Of a stretch of DNA of 64,000 bases, positions 35,054 to 45,000 are shown one piece after another (the stretch's first letter is position 1; each line of letters begins with the position of its first letter). Location: positions 62,001-126,000 of the forward strand of contig JAKUPZ010000002.1 in assembly GCA_022449765.1 (NCBI GenBank), read 5' to 3'. Source of the DNA: Dehalococcoidia bacterium. Lineage in GTDB: Bacteria > Chloroflexota > Dehalococcoidia > Lucifugimonadales > Australimonadaceae. The notes under the pieces are model-generated. The model was not told the origin of the DNA, ran no database searches, and worked only from the letters and a program-made list of their open reading frames with translations. The position numbers and the translations under genes are program-made.

Positions 35054-35989
35054 CTAATGAATATTATTTGGGGAAGCTACGGTCAAAGTATTCATATATT
35101 TTGTATTGTCCCCACGCACTATCGGGAAATAAAGTTCCTGTAGTTTTCTAGTAACAGGTCCAACGGCGCCATTTCCTACTTTTCGATGGTCCACTGAACC
35201 AACTCCCTGTATATGCGCGGCTGTACCAGACAAGAAAATCTCTTCTGCAGTATAAAGCTCGCTTCTATCTACCGGCCGTTCTACAATTTTCATACCGAGC
35301 TCTTCTTGAGCAAGATCAATAACAGTCTGGCGAGTAATTCCTGGTAGCACGTTGCTTTCTAGGGTAGGAGTAGCGATAGTGTTTCCGTATACAAAGAATA
35401 TATTTTCGCCTGTCCCTTCACTGACGTGACCGTCCGTATTTAGCATTATGGCTTCATCAAATCCTGTTGCTAAAGCGTCGGTTTTTGCGAGTATCGAATT
35501 AAGATACAGTCCATTCAGTTTGAAGCGTGGAGGTACCATTGTGTCATCAATTCTGCGATACGATGCTACACAGCAATTGATTGCTCCATCCGTATCGATG
35601 TAGTTGCCGAATGGTATTGCGAGGCAAAAGAATCCATCAGCAAGCGCCTTAAGGTTTAAGTTCGCAACCTTTTCTTCGGATTTATACGCAACTGGGCGAA
35701 TATAGAGATCTTCTGTAAATCCCGAACGTTCTACAACTTCAACAGTTATGTCACACAGGTCTTGAACGCTGTATGGAAGGTCTATCCAAAGCATTTTGCA
35801 CCCACTAAGGAGTCTTTCGTAGTGCTCCCTTAGCTTGTAAATGTATATTTTCTTATCTTTGGAATTCCAGTTTCCACGAATTCCTTCAAATGCTCCTGTA
35901 CCGTAATGAAGTGCATGCGTCATTATGCCGACTTTTGCTTCGTGTAAGGGGACATATTCACCATTCAGGAAAGCTACAGGATTGGACAT
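35054..35989 (-). CDS. ilvE: Branched-chain amino acid aminotransferase
   Basis: PLP-dependent class IV aminotransferase for the last step of valine, leucine and isoleucine synthesis. The 311-aa protein has YGTGAFEGIRG near the N-terminus, the PLP lysine (Lys157) in RFKLNGLYLNS, and the class IV signature with EGTGENIFFV. Length is normal. A near-consensus promoter lies just upstream (36031-36060). Two membrane-protein genes follow in the same operon without an obvious metabolic link. Confidence 0.93.
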   Translation of the reverse strand: MSNPVAFLNGEYVPLHEAKVGIMTHALHYGTGAFEGIRGNWNSKDKKIYIYKLREHYERLLSGCKMLWIDLPYSVQDLCDITVEVVERSGFTEDLYIRPVAYKSEEKVANLNLKALADGFFCLAIPFGNYIDTDGAINCCVASYRRIDDTMVPPRFKLNGLYLNSILAKTDALATGFDEAIMLNTDGHVSEGTGENIFFVYGNTIATPTLESNVLPGITRQTVIDLAQEELGMKIVERPVDRSELYTAEEIFLSGTAAHIQGVGSVDHRKVGNGAVGPVTRKLQELYFPIVRGDNTKYMNTLTVASPNNIH

Positions 35990-36030
35990 TTATGTTTTCT
36001 CGCTTATATAACCTTTATTGCAATCAGAAG

Positions 36031-36060
36031 ATTATCGTCATCTATATCTCAGCGTGTCAA
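36031..36060 (-). promoter_or_regulatory. Promoter for ilvE
   Basis: On the minus strand a perfect TTGACA (36060-36055) and GATAAT (36036-36031) are 18 bp apart, in the 92-bp gap between the MFS gene and ilvE. The leader would be about 35 nt. Confidence 0.7.
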
Positions 36061-36081
36061 ATATTATATATTCATTTCGCA

Positions 36082-37377
36082 TCAGCCATCGGTATTCATA
36101 ACTGTTGCTAATCGAATTTGTAATTTTGAATGAGATTTCATTAAAAAGGACAAAGGGATCATTATTACGCAAACTGCCACTAGCCCCCATATAGATAGGA
36201 AATACCTCCCATCTATATCAAAGATAACTCCCATGAAAATAGGACCGATTACTCCTGCAGCAACTGCTCCACCCTGTAATACTCCGACTATTGACCCTAG
36301 TGATTTTGTACCAAACATCATGCTGCCCAATGTCCCTCGCATTGGAATGATGCTCCCAAAGCCCACTCCGAATAAAATTATGAAAGGGGCTGCCATAAGT
36401 ATAGAACTGACTGTAACAAGTTGCAGATATATGAAAGCAAGTCCCATAAATGCTGCTACCGTGCATAGCACAAGGCGATAATCTGCCTTATCTAACATAT
36501 AGCCTGCGCCCATCCTTCCCACTCCGCTAAGCGTAAATACAAGCGTGAAAATTACTGCTGCAGATTTTGCAGTAAGTCCAACATCTTGTATGAAATAGGG
36601 GATTAGATGAACTTGGAATGCAGAATTAACCATGAACATTCCTGATAGATACCCAGTAAATAGCCAAAATTCCAATGTACGCGCTGCTTCGCCAAGCCTC
36701 ATTCCGTGCTCTATCGTTTTAGAGGGGTTATTTGTACTGTAATTTGAAAGTTCTTGTGAATGCTCCCCGTCAGGAAGTAAACCATATTTCTCTGGCCTCT
36801 CTCGTGCAATTGCACTAATGAGCGTAAGAAACATTAAGACTATAACCCCATACCCTATGAGTATAGATCGCCATCCGAATGTTTCTTCCAATGAAGTGTT
36901 TAGTATTACAAATGGAGAACCAAAAATTGGTCCCATAACTGCAATACCCGTTGCGAGACCTAATTTTTTTCGAAACCATCTAGCGATTACTACTGGCCAA
37001 GTAACGGCATGACTCATTCCTGAAGTACCGATAGATACAACGAATATAGCTAGATAAAAAGTAACGATTCCATTAATGAGGCCCAAGGAAATGAGACCGA
37101 TCCCGGTGGTGATTGCACTCCAGAATAGCAAAGTGCGTGGCCTGATTTTATCGAGTAGAAACCCTACTACAGGGCTTATGATCCCGGACTCAAGTTGACG
37201 GAGAGACATTGCGCCACTAATCACTGATCGACTCCAACCGAAGTGACTCTCAATTGGCAATATGAACGCATTGAACCCTTGGAAATAAGCAGCGGATAAA
37301 ATCGCGTTAGTAATAACACTACCAGCTACGATATACCATCCGAAAAATATTCTCGGGTTTGAATTATTTTGTTGCAT
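36082..37377 (-). CDS. MFS transporter (monocarboxylate/oxalate-formate-like)
   Basis: A 431-aa major facilitator permease with twelve predicted helices and a charged central loop (about 200-225). The N-terminal FFGWYIVAGS start and HFGWSRSVISGAMSL resemble the oxalate:formate/monocarboxylate antiporter branch. The usual cytoplasmic loop between helices 2 and 3 is visible (GFLLDKIRPR). Substrate is unknown; small organic acids are likely for this branch. It lies between htrA and ilvE on the same strand, with spacing that suggests separate transcription. Confidence 0.85.
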   Translation of the reverse strand: MQQNNSNPRIFFGWYIVAGSVITNAILSAAYFQGFNAFILPIESHFGWSRSVISGAMSLRQLESGIISPVVGFLLDKIRPRTLLFWSAITTGIGLISLGLINGIVTFYLAIFVVSIGTSGMSHAVTWPVVIARWFRKKLGLATGIAVMGPIFGSPFVILNTSLEETFGWRSILIGYGVIVLMFLTLISAIARERPEKYGLLPDGEHSQELSNYSTNNPSKTIEHGMRLGEAARTLEFWLFTGYLSGMFMVNSAFQVHLIPYFIQDVGLTAKSAAVIFTLVFTLSGVGRMGAGYMLDKADYRLVLCTVAAFMGLAFIYLQLVTVSSILMAAPFIILFGVGFGSIIPMRGTLGSMMFGTKSLGSIVGVLQGGAVAAGVIGPIFMGVIFDIDGRYFLSIWGLVAVCVIMIPLSFLMKSHSKLQIRLATVMNTDG

Positions 37378-37416
37378 TAGCTAAGGATGCTTCCTGCATT
37401 TATCAATGCGAAAATA

Positions 37417-38505
37417 TCAATCTAAATTTTCTAATGTAACGTCAAATGTTAGGTAAATTGTATTTCGCACAACTGTCACTCGTATATTGTCGCCAACTTG
37501 GTATTTTTTAAGTATCAGCCTAACAAGCTCAGTCATAGAAGAGACAGTATTATTATCGATTTGGACAATTACATCATTAGCTTTTATACCTGCTCTGCTT
37601 GCAGGACCGTCTTCTGATACAGAAACAACAAGAATTCCTTCGTCGATAGGAAGTTTAAGTTCTGCTGCTGTTGCAGGAGTTACATCACGGATCATGACGC
37701 CTATTCTTGGCCTAATTACACGACCATGATCAATTAGTTGACTTGCGATAGAAGAAGCTGTGTCCACGCTAATTGCGAAGCCAATGCCATCTGCCTGACC
37801 GCCTCTAATTATCGCTGTATTGATACCGATAATTTCGCCTCTAAGGTTGAGTAAAGGACCGCCGCTATTCCCTGGGTTAATAACAGCGTCTGTTTGAATT
37901 AGGTCATCTAATCGTGTGCTAGCGTCAATATTAAGTGAACGATCTTTTGCACTTACTACGCCAACTGTGACGGAGCCTTCAAACCCCAACGGACTTCCAA
38001 TAGTGATGACCCAATCTCCAATGCGCATTTCACTCGCATTACCGATAGGAGCAATAGCGAAGTCCTCAATATCTGCAGGGTTTACTTTTAATACTGCAAG
38101 ATCAGTTTCCGGATCTGTTCCAATAATTTCGGCAGTAATGCGTTGTCGGTTTATTAGGGCTATTTCAACTTTGGTTGCATTTTCAACTACATGATGGTTG
38201 GTTAAAAGATATCCGCGATTATCAAAAAATACTCCTGAACCCTGCGATCGACCGATTGAAGGTTGCCCAAAAAAGGATGTTTGTTGAACGTCAGTGATAA
38301 CTTGTACGACTGATGGCATAACTTTTTCAACAACGGATGCGATATCAGGCAATTGGATTGAAGGCAATGAGGATTCGTTAGTTACAGTAGGCGTTGGCTC
38401 AGGCAACGGCATAGGAGTTGCAGTAGGCGCGGCGGTACTGGTACAACCGATGCAAAAAGCTATAAGAAGGAAAAAGTAATTTACTTTTTTTAACAAACTT
38501 AACAT
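37417..38505 (-). CDS. htrA: HtrA/DegP-like serine protease, lipoprotein
   Basis: Envelope quality-control protease, 362 aa. A signal peptide ends in the lipobox-like FCIGC, so Cys21 is probably lipidated; a Pro/Thr-rich linker follows. The trypsin-like domain has the triad His105 (NHHVV), Asp135 (TDLAV) and Ser214 (GNSGGP). A single PDZ domain (about 265-360) ends the protein, as in the DegS/HtrA class with one PDZ. It therefore acts outside the membrane, anchored by lipid. The rph gene lies upstream, with a possible promoter at 38527-38554. Confidence 0.93.
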   Translation of the reverse strand: MLSLLKKVNYFFLLIAFCIGCTSTAAPTATPMPLPEPTPTVTNESSLPSIQLPDIASVVEKVMPSVVQVITDVQQTSFFGQPSIGRSQGSGVFFDNRGYLLTNHHVVENATKVEIALINRQRITAEIIGTDPETDLAVLKVNPADIEDFAIAPIGNASEMRIGDWVITIGSPLGFEGSVTVGVVSAKDRSLNIDASTRLDDLIQTDAVINPGNSGGPLLNLRGEIIGINTAIIRGGQADGIGFAISVDTASSIASQLIDHGRVIRPRIGVMIRDVTPATAAELKLPIDEGILVVSVSEDGPASRAGIKANDVIVQIDNNTVSSMTELVRLILKKYQVGDNIRVTVVRNTIYLTFDVTLENLD

Positions 38506-38526
38506 AACTCACTTATGTGGAGGCTC

Positions 38527-38554
38527 TTAATAGTATAAATGGATATGGCGTCAA
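38527..38554 (-). promoter_or_regulatory. Possible promoter for htrA
   Basis: On the minus strand TTGACG (38554-38549) and TATTAA (38532-38527) are 16 bp apart, overlapping the 3' end of rph. The elements are moderate and the call is tentative. Confidence 0.4.
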
Positions 38555-39282
38555 TTATGTAATTTTGAGAGGTCTGAAATCGTTACTCTTTGGATCTCGT
38601 GCAGTTCTTTTATACCCGCAGCCGCTAGATCTAGCATCTCGCTTAACATTTCTCGGGAGAACGGCGACTCTTCAGCAGTGCCTTGCACTTCTACGAATTC
38701 TCCGGAATCTGTCATTACAACATTCAAATCTACGGATGCTTTGAAATCCTCTTCATAGCATAAGTCAAGCACAGGAACGTCGTTCAATATACCCACGCTT
38801 GTCGCTGCAACACTTTCTTTGAGTGGTACATGATGCAGTGCTTTTTTTTGGACCAATAAAAGAAGCGCTTGGTATAGAGCGACATATGCCCCCGTGATGG
38901 ATGCGGTCCGCGTTCCTCCATCAGCTTGCAGGACATCGCAGTCAATATTTATTGATCTTTCGCCAATTTTTTCTAGGTCACACACTGCACGCAAGGATCT
39001 ACCTATCAGCCTTTGAATTTCATGAGTTCTGCCGCTTGAAAGACTGCGCTCCCTTGAAGTCCTGGTATGTGTAGCTCTGGGTAGCATATTGTATTCTGCC
39101 GTAACCCATCCTCTACCTTGGCCTCTTAAGAAAGGTGGAACTTTTTCGTCAATACTTGCAGCACAGATCACCTTTGTTTGGCCAGTTTCTATTAGCACTG
39201 ATCCTTCAGCGTAATCTTGAATACCAATTTTTATGCTAGTTGGACGAATTTGATTTGTGTTGCGGCCATCTACTCTATTCAA
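38551..39282 (-). CDS. rph: Ribonuclease PH
   Basis: Phosphorolytic 3'-5' exoribonuclease that trims tRNA 3' ends. The 243-aa protein has the family start with R-x-D-GR (here RVDGR), [13 protein letters not shown], the RSLRAV segment, the phosphate-binding [15 protein letters not shown], and a central [17 protein letters not shown]. Length is normal for bacterial RNase PH. It lies 14 nt downstream of nadX in the long leftward gene series. Confidence 0.96.
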   Translation of the reverse strand: MNRVDGRNTNQIRPTSIKIGIQDYAEGSVLIETGQTKVICAASIDEKVPPFLRGQGRGWVTAEYNMLPRATHTRTSRERSLSSGRTHEIQRLIGRSLRAVCDLEKIGERSINIDCDVLQADGGTRTASITGAYVALYQALLLLVQKKALHHVPLKESVAATSVGILNDVPVLDLCYEEDFKASVDLNVVMTDSGEFVEVQGTAEESPFSREMLSEMLDLAAAGIKELHEIQRVTISDLSKLHN

Positions 39283-39296
39283 TTATTCACCTTGAT

Positions 39297-40109
39297 TTAC
39301 GTGCCTAGTCGCACTGGGTCAACTTCTTGTTGGATAGTACGAATTATAGACATCGCTGTTAATTTTCCAGTTTTCGGGTTTTCCCCAGGTATATTCTCCA
39401 GATGAATTCGCATTAACCCGAATTCACCTTCAACCTCTATGTCATGGCAATTTCTTTGTAACCCGGGAGCGGCGATCATTTTTACAGTTGTAGCATCGGG
39501 GCCAATTCCTGCAAAACTGACAGCTGCTGAGACGTTTAAGTTAGCAGGGAATCCAACACAAGCTTCTCTGGCATTGCCTTCAAAAATTACTGTTTCCTCA
39601 TTCAAGCTCCACAAATCAATGGCACTATCTAAGACATGAGGAGCGCCTGCAAGGGCTTCAGGGGCTTTTCGCGATTCCATTACTACCCTATCTATTCTCC
39701 CCACCGCCGCAGATTTGATCCCATCTAGTCCAATGATTGCGCCAGACGGCATCAACAATCTGCAATTGGTATCACGCGCTAGTTCAAGCAACTCAGAATT
39801 TGCGATTAAAGCTCCCACACTGATTACCATTGCTCCTTTTTTATTGTGAAAAGCATTTCTCACTAAATCTGGGACAACTTCACTACCGGCTGCTTCCACG
39901 ATTAGGTCTGCTTGATCGATGAGTTCGTCTTGTGACATAAAAGATGGCGGGTTTCTCAGGGTCCGAATATAAGCTTTAGCTTTTTCCTCTGACTTACTAT
40001 TAACCCCGACCACTTTCACATTCAGAGTACCTTGATCAGAAGCTTGTAAGATTGCTCTTCCAATTGCTCCGCACCCGACTATCCCTATTGAAAGGCTATT
40101 GCTGATCAC
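39297..40109 (-). CDS. nadX: L-aspartate dehydrogenase
   Basis: NAD(P)-dependent enzyme that oxidises L-aspartate to iminoaspartate, feeding quinolinate and NAD synthesis in place of NadB. The 270-aa protein has an N-terminal Rossmann motif GIVGCGAIG and the family hallmark VMESRKAPEALAGAPH in the catalytic domain, followed by a conserved VGFPANLNVSAAV. It overlaps the preceding epimerase-like gene by 1 nt. Together with pncB (52981-53988) it shows both de novo and salvage inputs to NAD; nadA and nadC are not in the window. Confidence 0.9.
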   Translation of the reverse strand: MISNSLSIGIVGCGAIGRAILQASDQGTLNVKVVGVNSKSEEKAKAYIRTLRNPPSFMSQDELIDQADLIVEAAGSEVVPDLVRNAFHNKKGAMVISVGALIANSELLELARDTNCRLLMPSGAIIGLDGIKSAAVGRIDRVVMESRKAPEALAGAPHVLDSAIDLWSLNEETVIFEGNAREACVGFPANLNVSAAVSFAGIGPDATTVKMIAAPGLQRNCHDIEVEGEFGLMRIHLENIPGENPKTGKLTAMSIIRTIQQEVDPVRLGT

Positions 40110-41053
40110 TATTGCTCGTTACCCTCTTTTAGCCATTCTATGTAGTCGGCCATGGCTTCTTTAGGTCCAAATTTATTAACGAATCCAAGTTCAGATTCTG
40201 CTCTCGACATATCGAGGAAGTTATTTTCTTTGTATGCAGGGCTTTTACCGGGCTGTAAAGAAAGCTTCGCATTTGGTTCCACTGAAAGAGCAGCATCTAC
40301 AAGTTGCTGGTTGGTGACAGCAATACCGGAGCTGATGTTATAAATTCGGTGCTCCAGCTTTTCCTTAGTCACGATTAATTTGATCCCTTCCGCACAGTCC
40401 TTTACATAGCAGACATCACCTGTGTCCTCAGCAAATGGGATTCCGCGTGAATAATCGGGTTCAGTACCGTTATAAGCTGCGTGAGCAAGTCTGCTTGGGA
40501 GGTTCATCATAGAGTGATATAGCGGGCCCCATATCCCACCAATCCTCATTGCAATTACCTCAAGTCCAGTTCGGTCAGCGTAATGGAAAGAGAGTATTTC
40601 CCAAGCTTTTTTGAATGTTTCGGTAGGGTTAGCAGATTGCACGGGCAAAAGATCTGTTTCTTTGTATGGTCCTGAAGGAAGTGAATGATATGTTGCTATG
40701 GAGCTAGCTAGGGAAAGCCGTTTTACTTTTGCGTTTGTAGCTGCTTCAAGTACACCAATAAGGCCGTTCATATTGACTCTATAGTCTTCGTAGGCACTAA
40801 GAGCAGCGACCCCAGGGACGGCTAAGTGCACAATGTGCTCGACGTTATGTTTTTTGGCAAGTTCTTCTATAACTGCTGGCTGGGAGACATCAGCTTTTTC
40901 TACAGTTACCCGTTTACCAAATTCATCTTTTATAAAACTTGGCTCTCGCCAGGTTTGGTAATACGTGATTACTACGTCTTCCCCTGCTTCTACAAGTGAT
41001 TTTGTAGTGTGGAGTCCTATAAACCCCATGCCCCCAGTAATTAAAACAGTCAT
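40109..41053 (-). CDS. NAD-dependent epimerase/dehydratase-like SDR (copy 2)
   Basis: A 314-aa extended short-chain dehydrogenase fold protein with the dinucleotide motif TGGMGFIG (6-13). The active-site lysine is present (Lys148 in FKKAWE), but the tyrosine of the YxxxK motif is replaced (Thr144). Sequence and layout match the upstream neighbour (41121-42086), so the two are tandem paralogues, and both lack that tyrosine. They sit between ileS and nadX. Substrate is unknown; nucleotide sugars or related aldehydes are usual for the fold. Confidence 0.82.
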   Translation of the reverse strand: MTVLITGGMGFIGLHTTKSLVEAGEDVVITYYQTWREPSFIKDEFGKRVTVEKADVSQPAVIEELAKKHNVEHIVHLAVPGVAALSAYEDYRVNMNGLIGVLEAATNAKVKRLSLASSIATYHSLPSGPYKETDLLPVQSANPTETFKKAWEILSFHYADRTGLEVIAMRIGGIWGPLYHSMMNLPSRLAHAAYNGTEPDYSRGIPFAEDTGDVCYVKDCAEGIKLIVTKEKLEHRIYNISSGIAVTNQQLVDAALSVEPNAKLSLQPGKSPAYKENNFLDMSRAESELGFVNKFGPKEAMADYIEWLKEGNEQ

Positions 41054-41120
41054 TGCCCCTCCATGAAAAACGAATTAAATCTTTGTTAGAGTAAACTATT
41101 GTGCTTCTTGGTACTAGTGA

Positions 41121-42086
41121 TCAATATTGTTCACCAGAATCAAGCCAATCTAAATAATCTTCTATTGCCGATTCGATATGGAACTTTGGTTCCCATTTCG
41201 AGTCTTTTAATACCCTGGAGTTATCTAGGTATGCATTGGCTCTAAACCGAGGCCCAGCCCCTTCCTGTAGTTGCGGAGTGAAATTGGATTTGACTTTCGT
41301 AACAGCATCTACTAATTCCTGTGCTCTGACTGTTGTACCGCGCGAGATGTTGTAAACGAGATGAGGCAAATCATCAGCCTCGTAGAGAGCAAGTACTGCC
41401 GCCGCAACGTCTTTGGCATAGGTCAAGTCGAAAGTGTCATCAGAATAAGGAACACCTCCACGCTGCGCAGAAAAATCAGGAGGAAGATTTTTTGATGCAG
41501 CGTGACATAACCGACTAGGTAAATTCAGCATTGAGCGATAAGTTGGTCCAAACACTCCACTTATTCGCATAGAGACAATTTTTAATGATGACTGTATTTG
41601 ATAATTTTGTGCGAAATTATGCGCTAATACTTCCCATGCTTTTTTAAAAGCCCCTGGTTGAATGGCTCCAGATAGAGAGACTGCGGTGTCTTCATAAAAC
41701 GGACCTTCGGGTAATTCGGCAAATATTGCTCCATTGGATGCCCAAAACAATTTCTCGACACCACTTTTTAACGCTCCCTCAAAAAAATGGGAAAGTTTAT
41801 CCATATTTATACGGATATCTTCTGCTGGATCAGAAGAGGATTTCCGATGGATAGCTAAATTAATTATTGTATTGACGTTATGTTCCTTAGATAGACGTTC
41901 AATAGCTCCGGGCTCCCCAATATCAATTTGCTTGATAAGTAGCCCATTTTTCACTTCTTGTCTCAGAAAACTAGGAGGTTCTAGATTTTCATATGAAGTT
42001 ACAACAACGCTTTCTCCTGCGTCAGTAAATTTTTTGACCACATGCGCTCCGATAAAACCAAACCCTCCGGTGATAAGCGTTGTCAT
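41121..42086 (-). CDS. NAD-dependent epimerase/dehydratase-like SDR (copy 1)
   Basis: A 321-aa paralogue of the downstream gene, with TGGFGFIG at 6-13 and Lys148 in FKKAWE; the expected tyrosine position is Pro144. The two copies share spacing, the REP/LEPPSF segment near residue 38 and the MMNLPSRL/MLNLPSRL segment (about 190), so they arose by duplication. It overlaps the ileS stop by 4 nt. A 67-bp gap separates it from copy 2, with no terminator visible. Confidence 0.82.
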   Translation of the reverse strand: MTTLITGGFGFIGAHVVKKFTDAGESVVVTSYENLEPPSFLRQEVKNGLLIKQIDIGEPGAIERLSKEHNVNTIINLAIHRKSSSDPAEDIRINMDKLSHFFEGALKSGVEKLFWASNGAIFAELPEGPFYEDTAVSLSGAIQPGAFKKAWEVLAHNFAQNYQIQSSLKIVSMRISGVFGPTYRSMLNLPSRLCHAASKNLPPDFSAQRGGVPYSDDTFDLTYAKDVAAAVLALYEADDLPHLVYNISRGTTVRAQELVDAVTKVKSNFTPQLQEGAGPRFRANAYLDNSRVLKDSKWEPKFHIESAIEDYLDWLDSGEQY

Positions 42087-45000
42087 AGGATTTTCACTTC
42101 GGTCTTTGTGATTCCGATATTCAATATGACCCCCTCAATTTCGTGTTGCTCCGAATAGGCATTTTGTGTAGGCGTTTCAAAGTGCAAAGTATCGCTTAAA
42201 GTTTCTTCTTTTAAGTAACTTGCATGCTTTCTAAGTGCATTTGAAGAATGGGAATGGGTGCAATCGATATAGCAAACTATACGGTCTTCAATCTTTAGTC
42301 CCGCGCTTTTTCTCATGTTTTGTATTCGATGAATTATTTCTCGGGTGAAGCCTTCGTCGAGTAAATCTTCAGTAATAAGAGTGTTAATCCCTACGATTAG
42401 CCCATCTGACGAACTTTCCATACTTGCAATTACGTCATCTTTTGGTTGAAGCTCAATTAGTAAATCCTCGGCAAGTAAATTGGATTGTTCGATAACTACG
42501 CTTCCATCTTTAGCTAGGCTCTGCATTAGTAGCGAGGCATTGGCACTCTCGATCCCTGCTCGAACTTTGCTCAGTGTAGAGCCAAGTTTTGGCCCTAGAA
42601 CCGGCAGGTTTGGTTTGATTACGTAATTACCAATATCTTCTGCAGAAGCAATAGATATTGTTTTAACATTTAGCTCTTCACGAATTTGATTTTCGACAAG
42701 CGGAATTAGCGCGCTATCTTCAGGTCTTGGGCGAACCAGCAGGCTAGCTAATGGTTGCCTTACTTTAATTTTTCCCTTACTACGCGCACTTCTACCTAAG
42801 CTTGCAATTCGCTTAGCTAGCCTTACTGCACGAGAAAGTTCATTATCAATTAGAAGTTCGTTTGAAACAGGGAAGTCAGATAAATGCACACTTTTCGGTG
42901 AGTTTTTTGGTGCAAGGTTTTGGAAAATAGCGTCAGAAATAAATGGAGCTAAAGGTGCTATCAACTTACTAACTGTCAAAAGGCAAGAATATAGACTGAC
43001 ATAAGCCCAAATTTTGTCATCATCATTTTCTGATTTCCAGAACCTTCGGCGGCTACGCCTTACATACCAATTTGATAATAAATCTACGAAGTCTTGTATT
43101 TTACGCCCTGCTGAAGTGGGATTAATTTCGTCTAGATCGTTAGAAACTTGCTTGACCAGCTCGTTTAACTCCGAAATTATCCATTTATCGAGTTCATTTG
43201 GAGGTAGCTCAGCTAAGTCAGGGCTTCCTGTTTCAGTTTTCCAAAACGAAGAATATTTATCTGCATCGAAATTATCTATATTTGCATAGGTCGTGAAGAA
43301 ACTATATGTATTCCATAAAGTAAGAATGAATTGCCGTAACGTTTCTTGCACGAGTTCTGTCGAAAATCTTCGTGCTTCTGAAGCTGGAGCTGCTGTGAAT
43401 AGATACCACCGTAATGCATCCGCACCGTGTTCTGAAACTACGTCCCAAGGGTTCACCACATTTCCCTTGGATTTGGACATCTTTTCCCCTTTGCCATCTA
43501 GAATGAGGCCTAGAACCAAGCAGCTTTCAAAAGAAGGTTTATCAGCAATTAATGTAGACAGTGCAAGGAGGCTATAAAACCATCCACGAGTTTGGTCAAC
43601 CGCTTCAGTAATATAATTCGCAGGGAAAAAAGGACTTTCGATTAGATCATCAATATTATTGAGTGTTATGGGGTTTGAATCGGGCCCTTTTAAAGTTACT
43701 GGATAGTTCCATTGAGCAAATGGCATTGCACCTGAGTCAAACCATGCATCCGCAACTTCAGGTATGCGCTCCATAATTCCCGTGCACTGGTTACAGTTGA
43801 TCTTTATTTGATCAATGAATGGTTTGTGTAAATCGAGATTGATGAAGTCAATATTTTCTGAGTTATTACACTGGCTTTGCAATTCAATTTTTGACCCGAT
43901 TACTTTTAAATGTTCGCTATCGTCTTGACATCTCCATATGGGTATAGGCGTTCCCCAATATCGCTCACGGGACACTGACCAATCGATATTATTACGTAAC
44001 CATTCACCGAACCTTCCTTCTTGAATATGTTCAGGTACCCATTTTATAGCGCGATTTCCTTGCACCATTGCTTCCTTTTTAGAAGTAGTTTGTATGTACC
44101 ACGAAGCTTTAGCGTAATACAGCAATGGTGTGTTGCAGCGCCAGCAGAAAGGGTAAGTGTGTAAATAAGGAGATGTATCTTTGAAAAGCAATTCCCTGTT
44201 CATCAAATCTTTGATGATTTCCTTATCCGCATCCTTTACGAACTTACCGCCACCAGGGAAAGGACTTTGTAATGTTCCCTTTAAATCAACAGTATGAAAC
44301 GTTTCAATGCCATGAGCCTTACCTAATTCAGCATCCTCTGCTCCATATGCCACGGCAGTATGCACTATGCCCGTACCGTCGTCAGTTGTGACATATGCAG
44401 CTGTTAAGACTCGATAAGTATGAGTATTAATCGGTAGTGAACTATATGGTGGATCGTATTGAATTCCCGCGAGTTCGGTTCCTGAAAATTCAACAATTGG
44501 ATCCCACTCATCTCCAAGGACTTTCGTCTTTAAATTAGATGCAACAATAGCAAGTTCTTGCGATACGGTACTTGTACAAAGTACATATTTTTCATTTGGC
44601 CCGACTGCTAATGCTGCGTTGGCAGTTAATGTCCATGGAGTTGTGGTCCAAGCTATAAAGGAAGGTGTGCCGTTAGGCCAACTTCCTGCCTCGAAACCTA
44701 TTTTCTTTAGAATGGCGTCCGATGCATGTGAATCTTGATTCTTAGATAATCGGAATCTGACAAACACACTAGGGTCGGGCGTATTGTCCTTATACCCTAG
44801 TGCAACTTCATGGGAGCTTAAACTAGTTACGCATCTTGGACAGTGGGGAGTAACTTTATAGCCTTCGTACATAAGGCCTTGGTCCCATAATCTTTTAAAA
44901 ATCTCCCATGCAGTTTCAATATAGGAATTGTGATAAGTGACGTAAGCGTTATCCATATCTAGCCAGACGCCTACGCGATCTGTCATGGACTCCCACTCTG

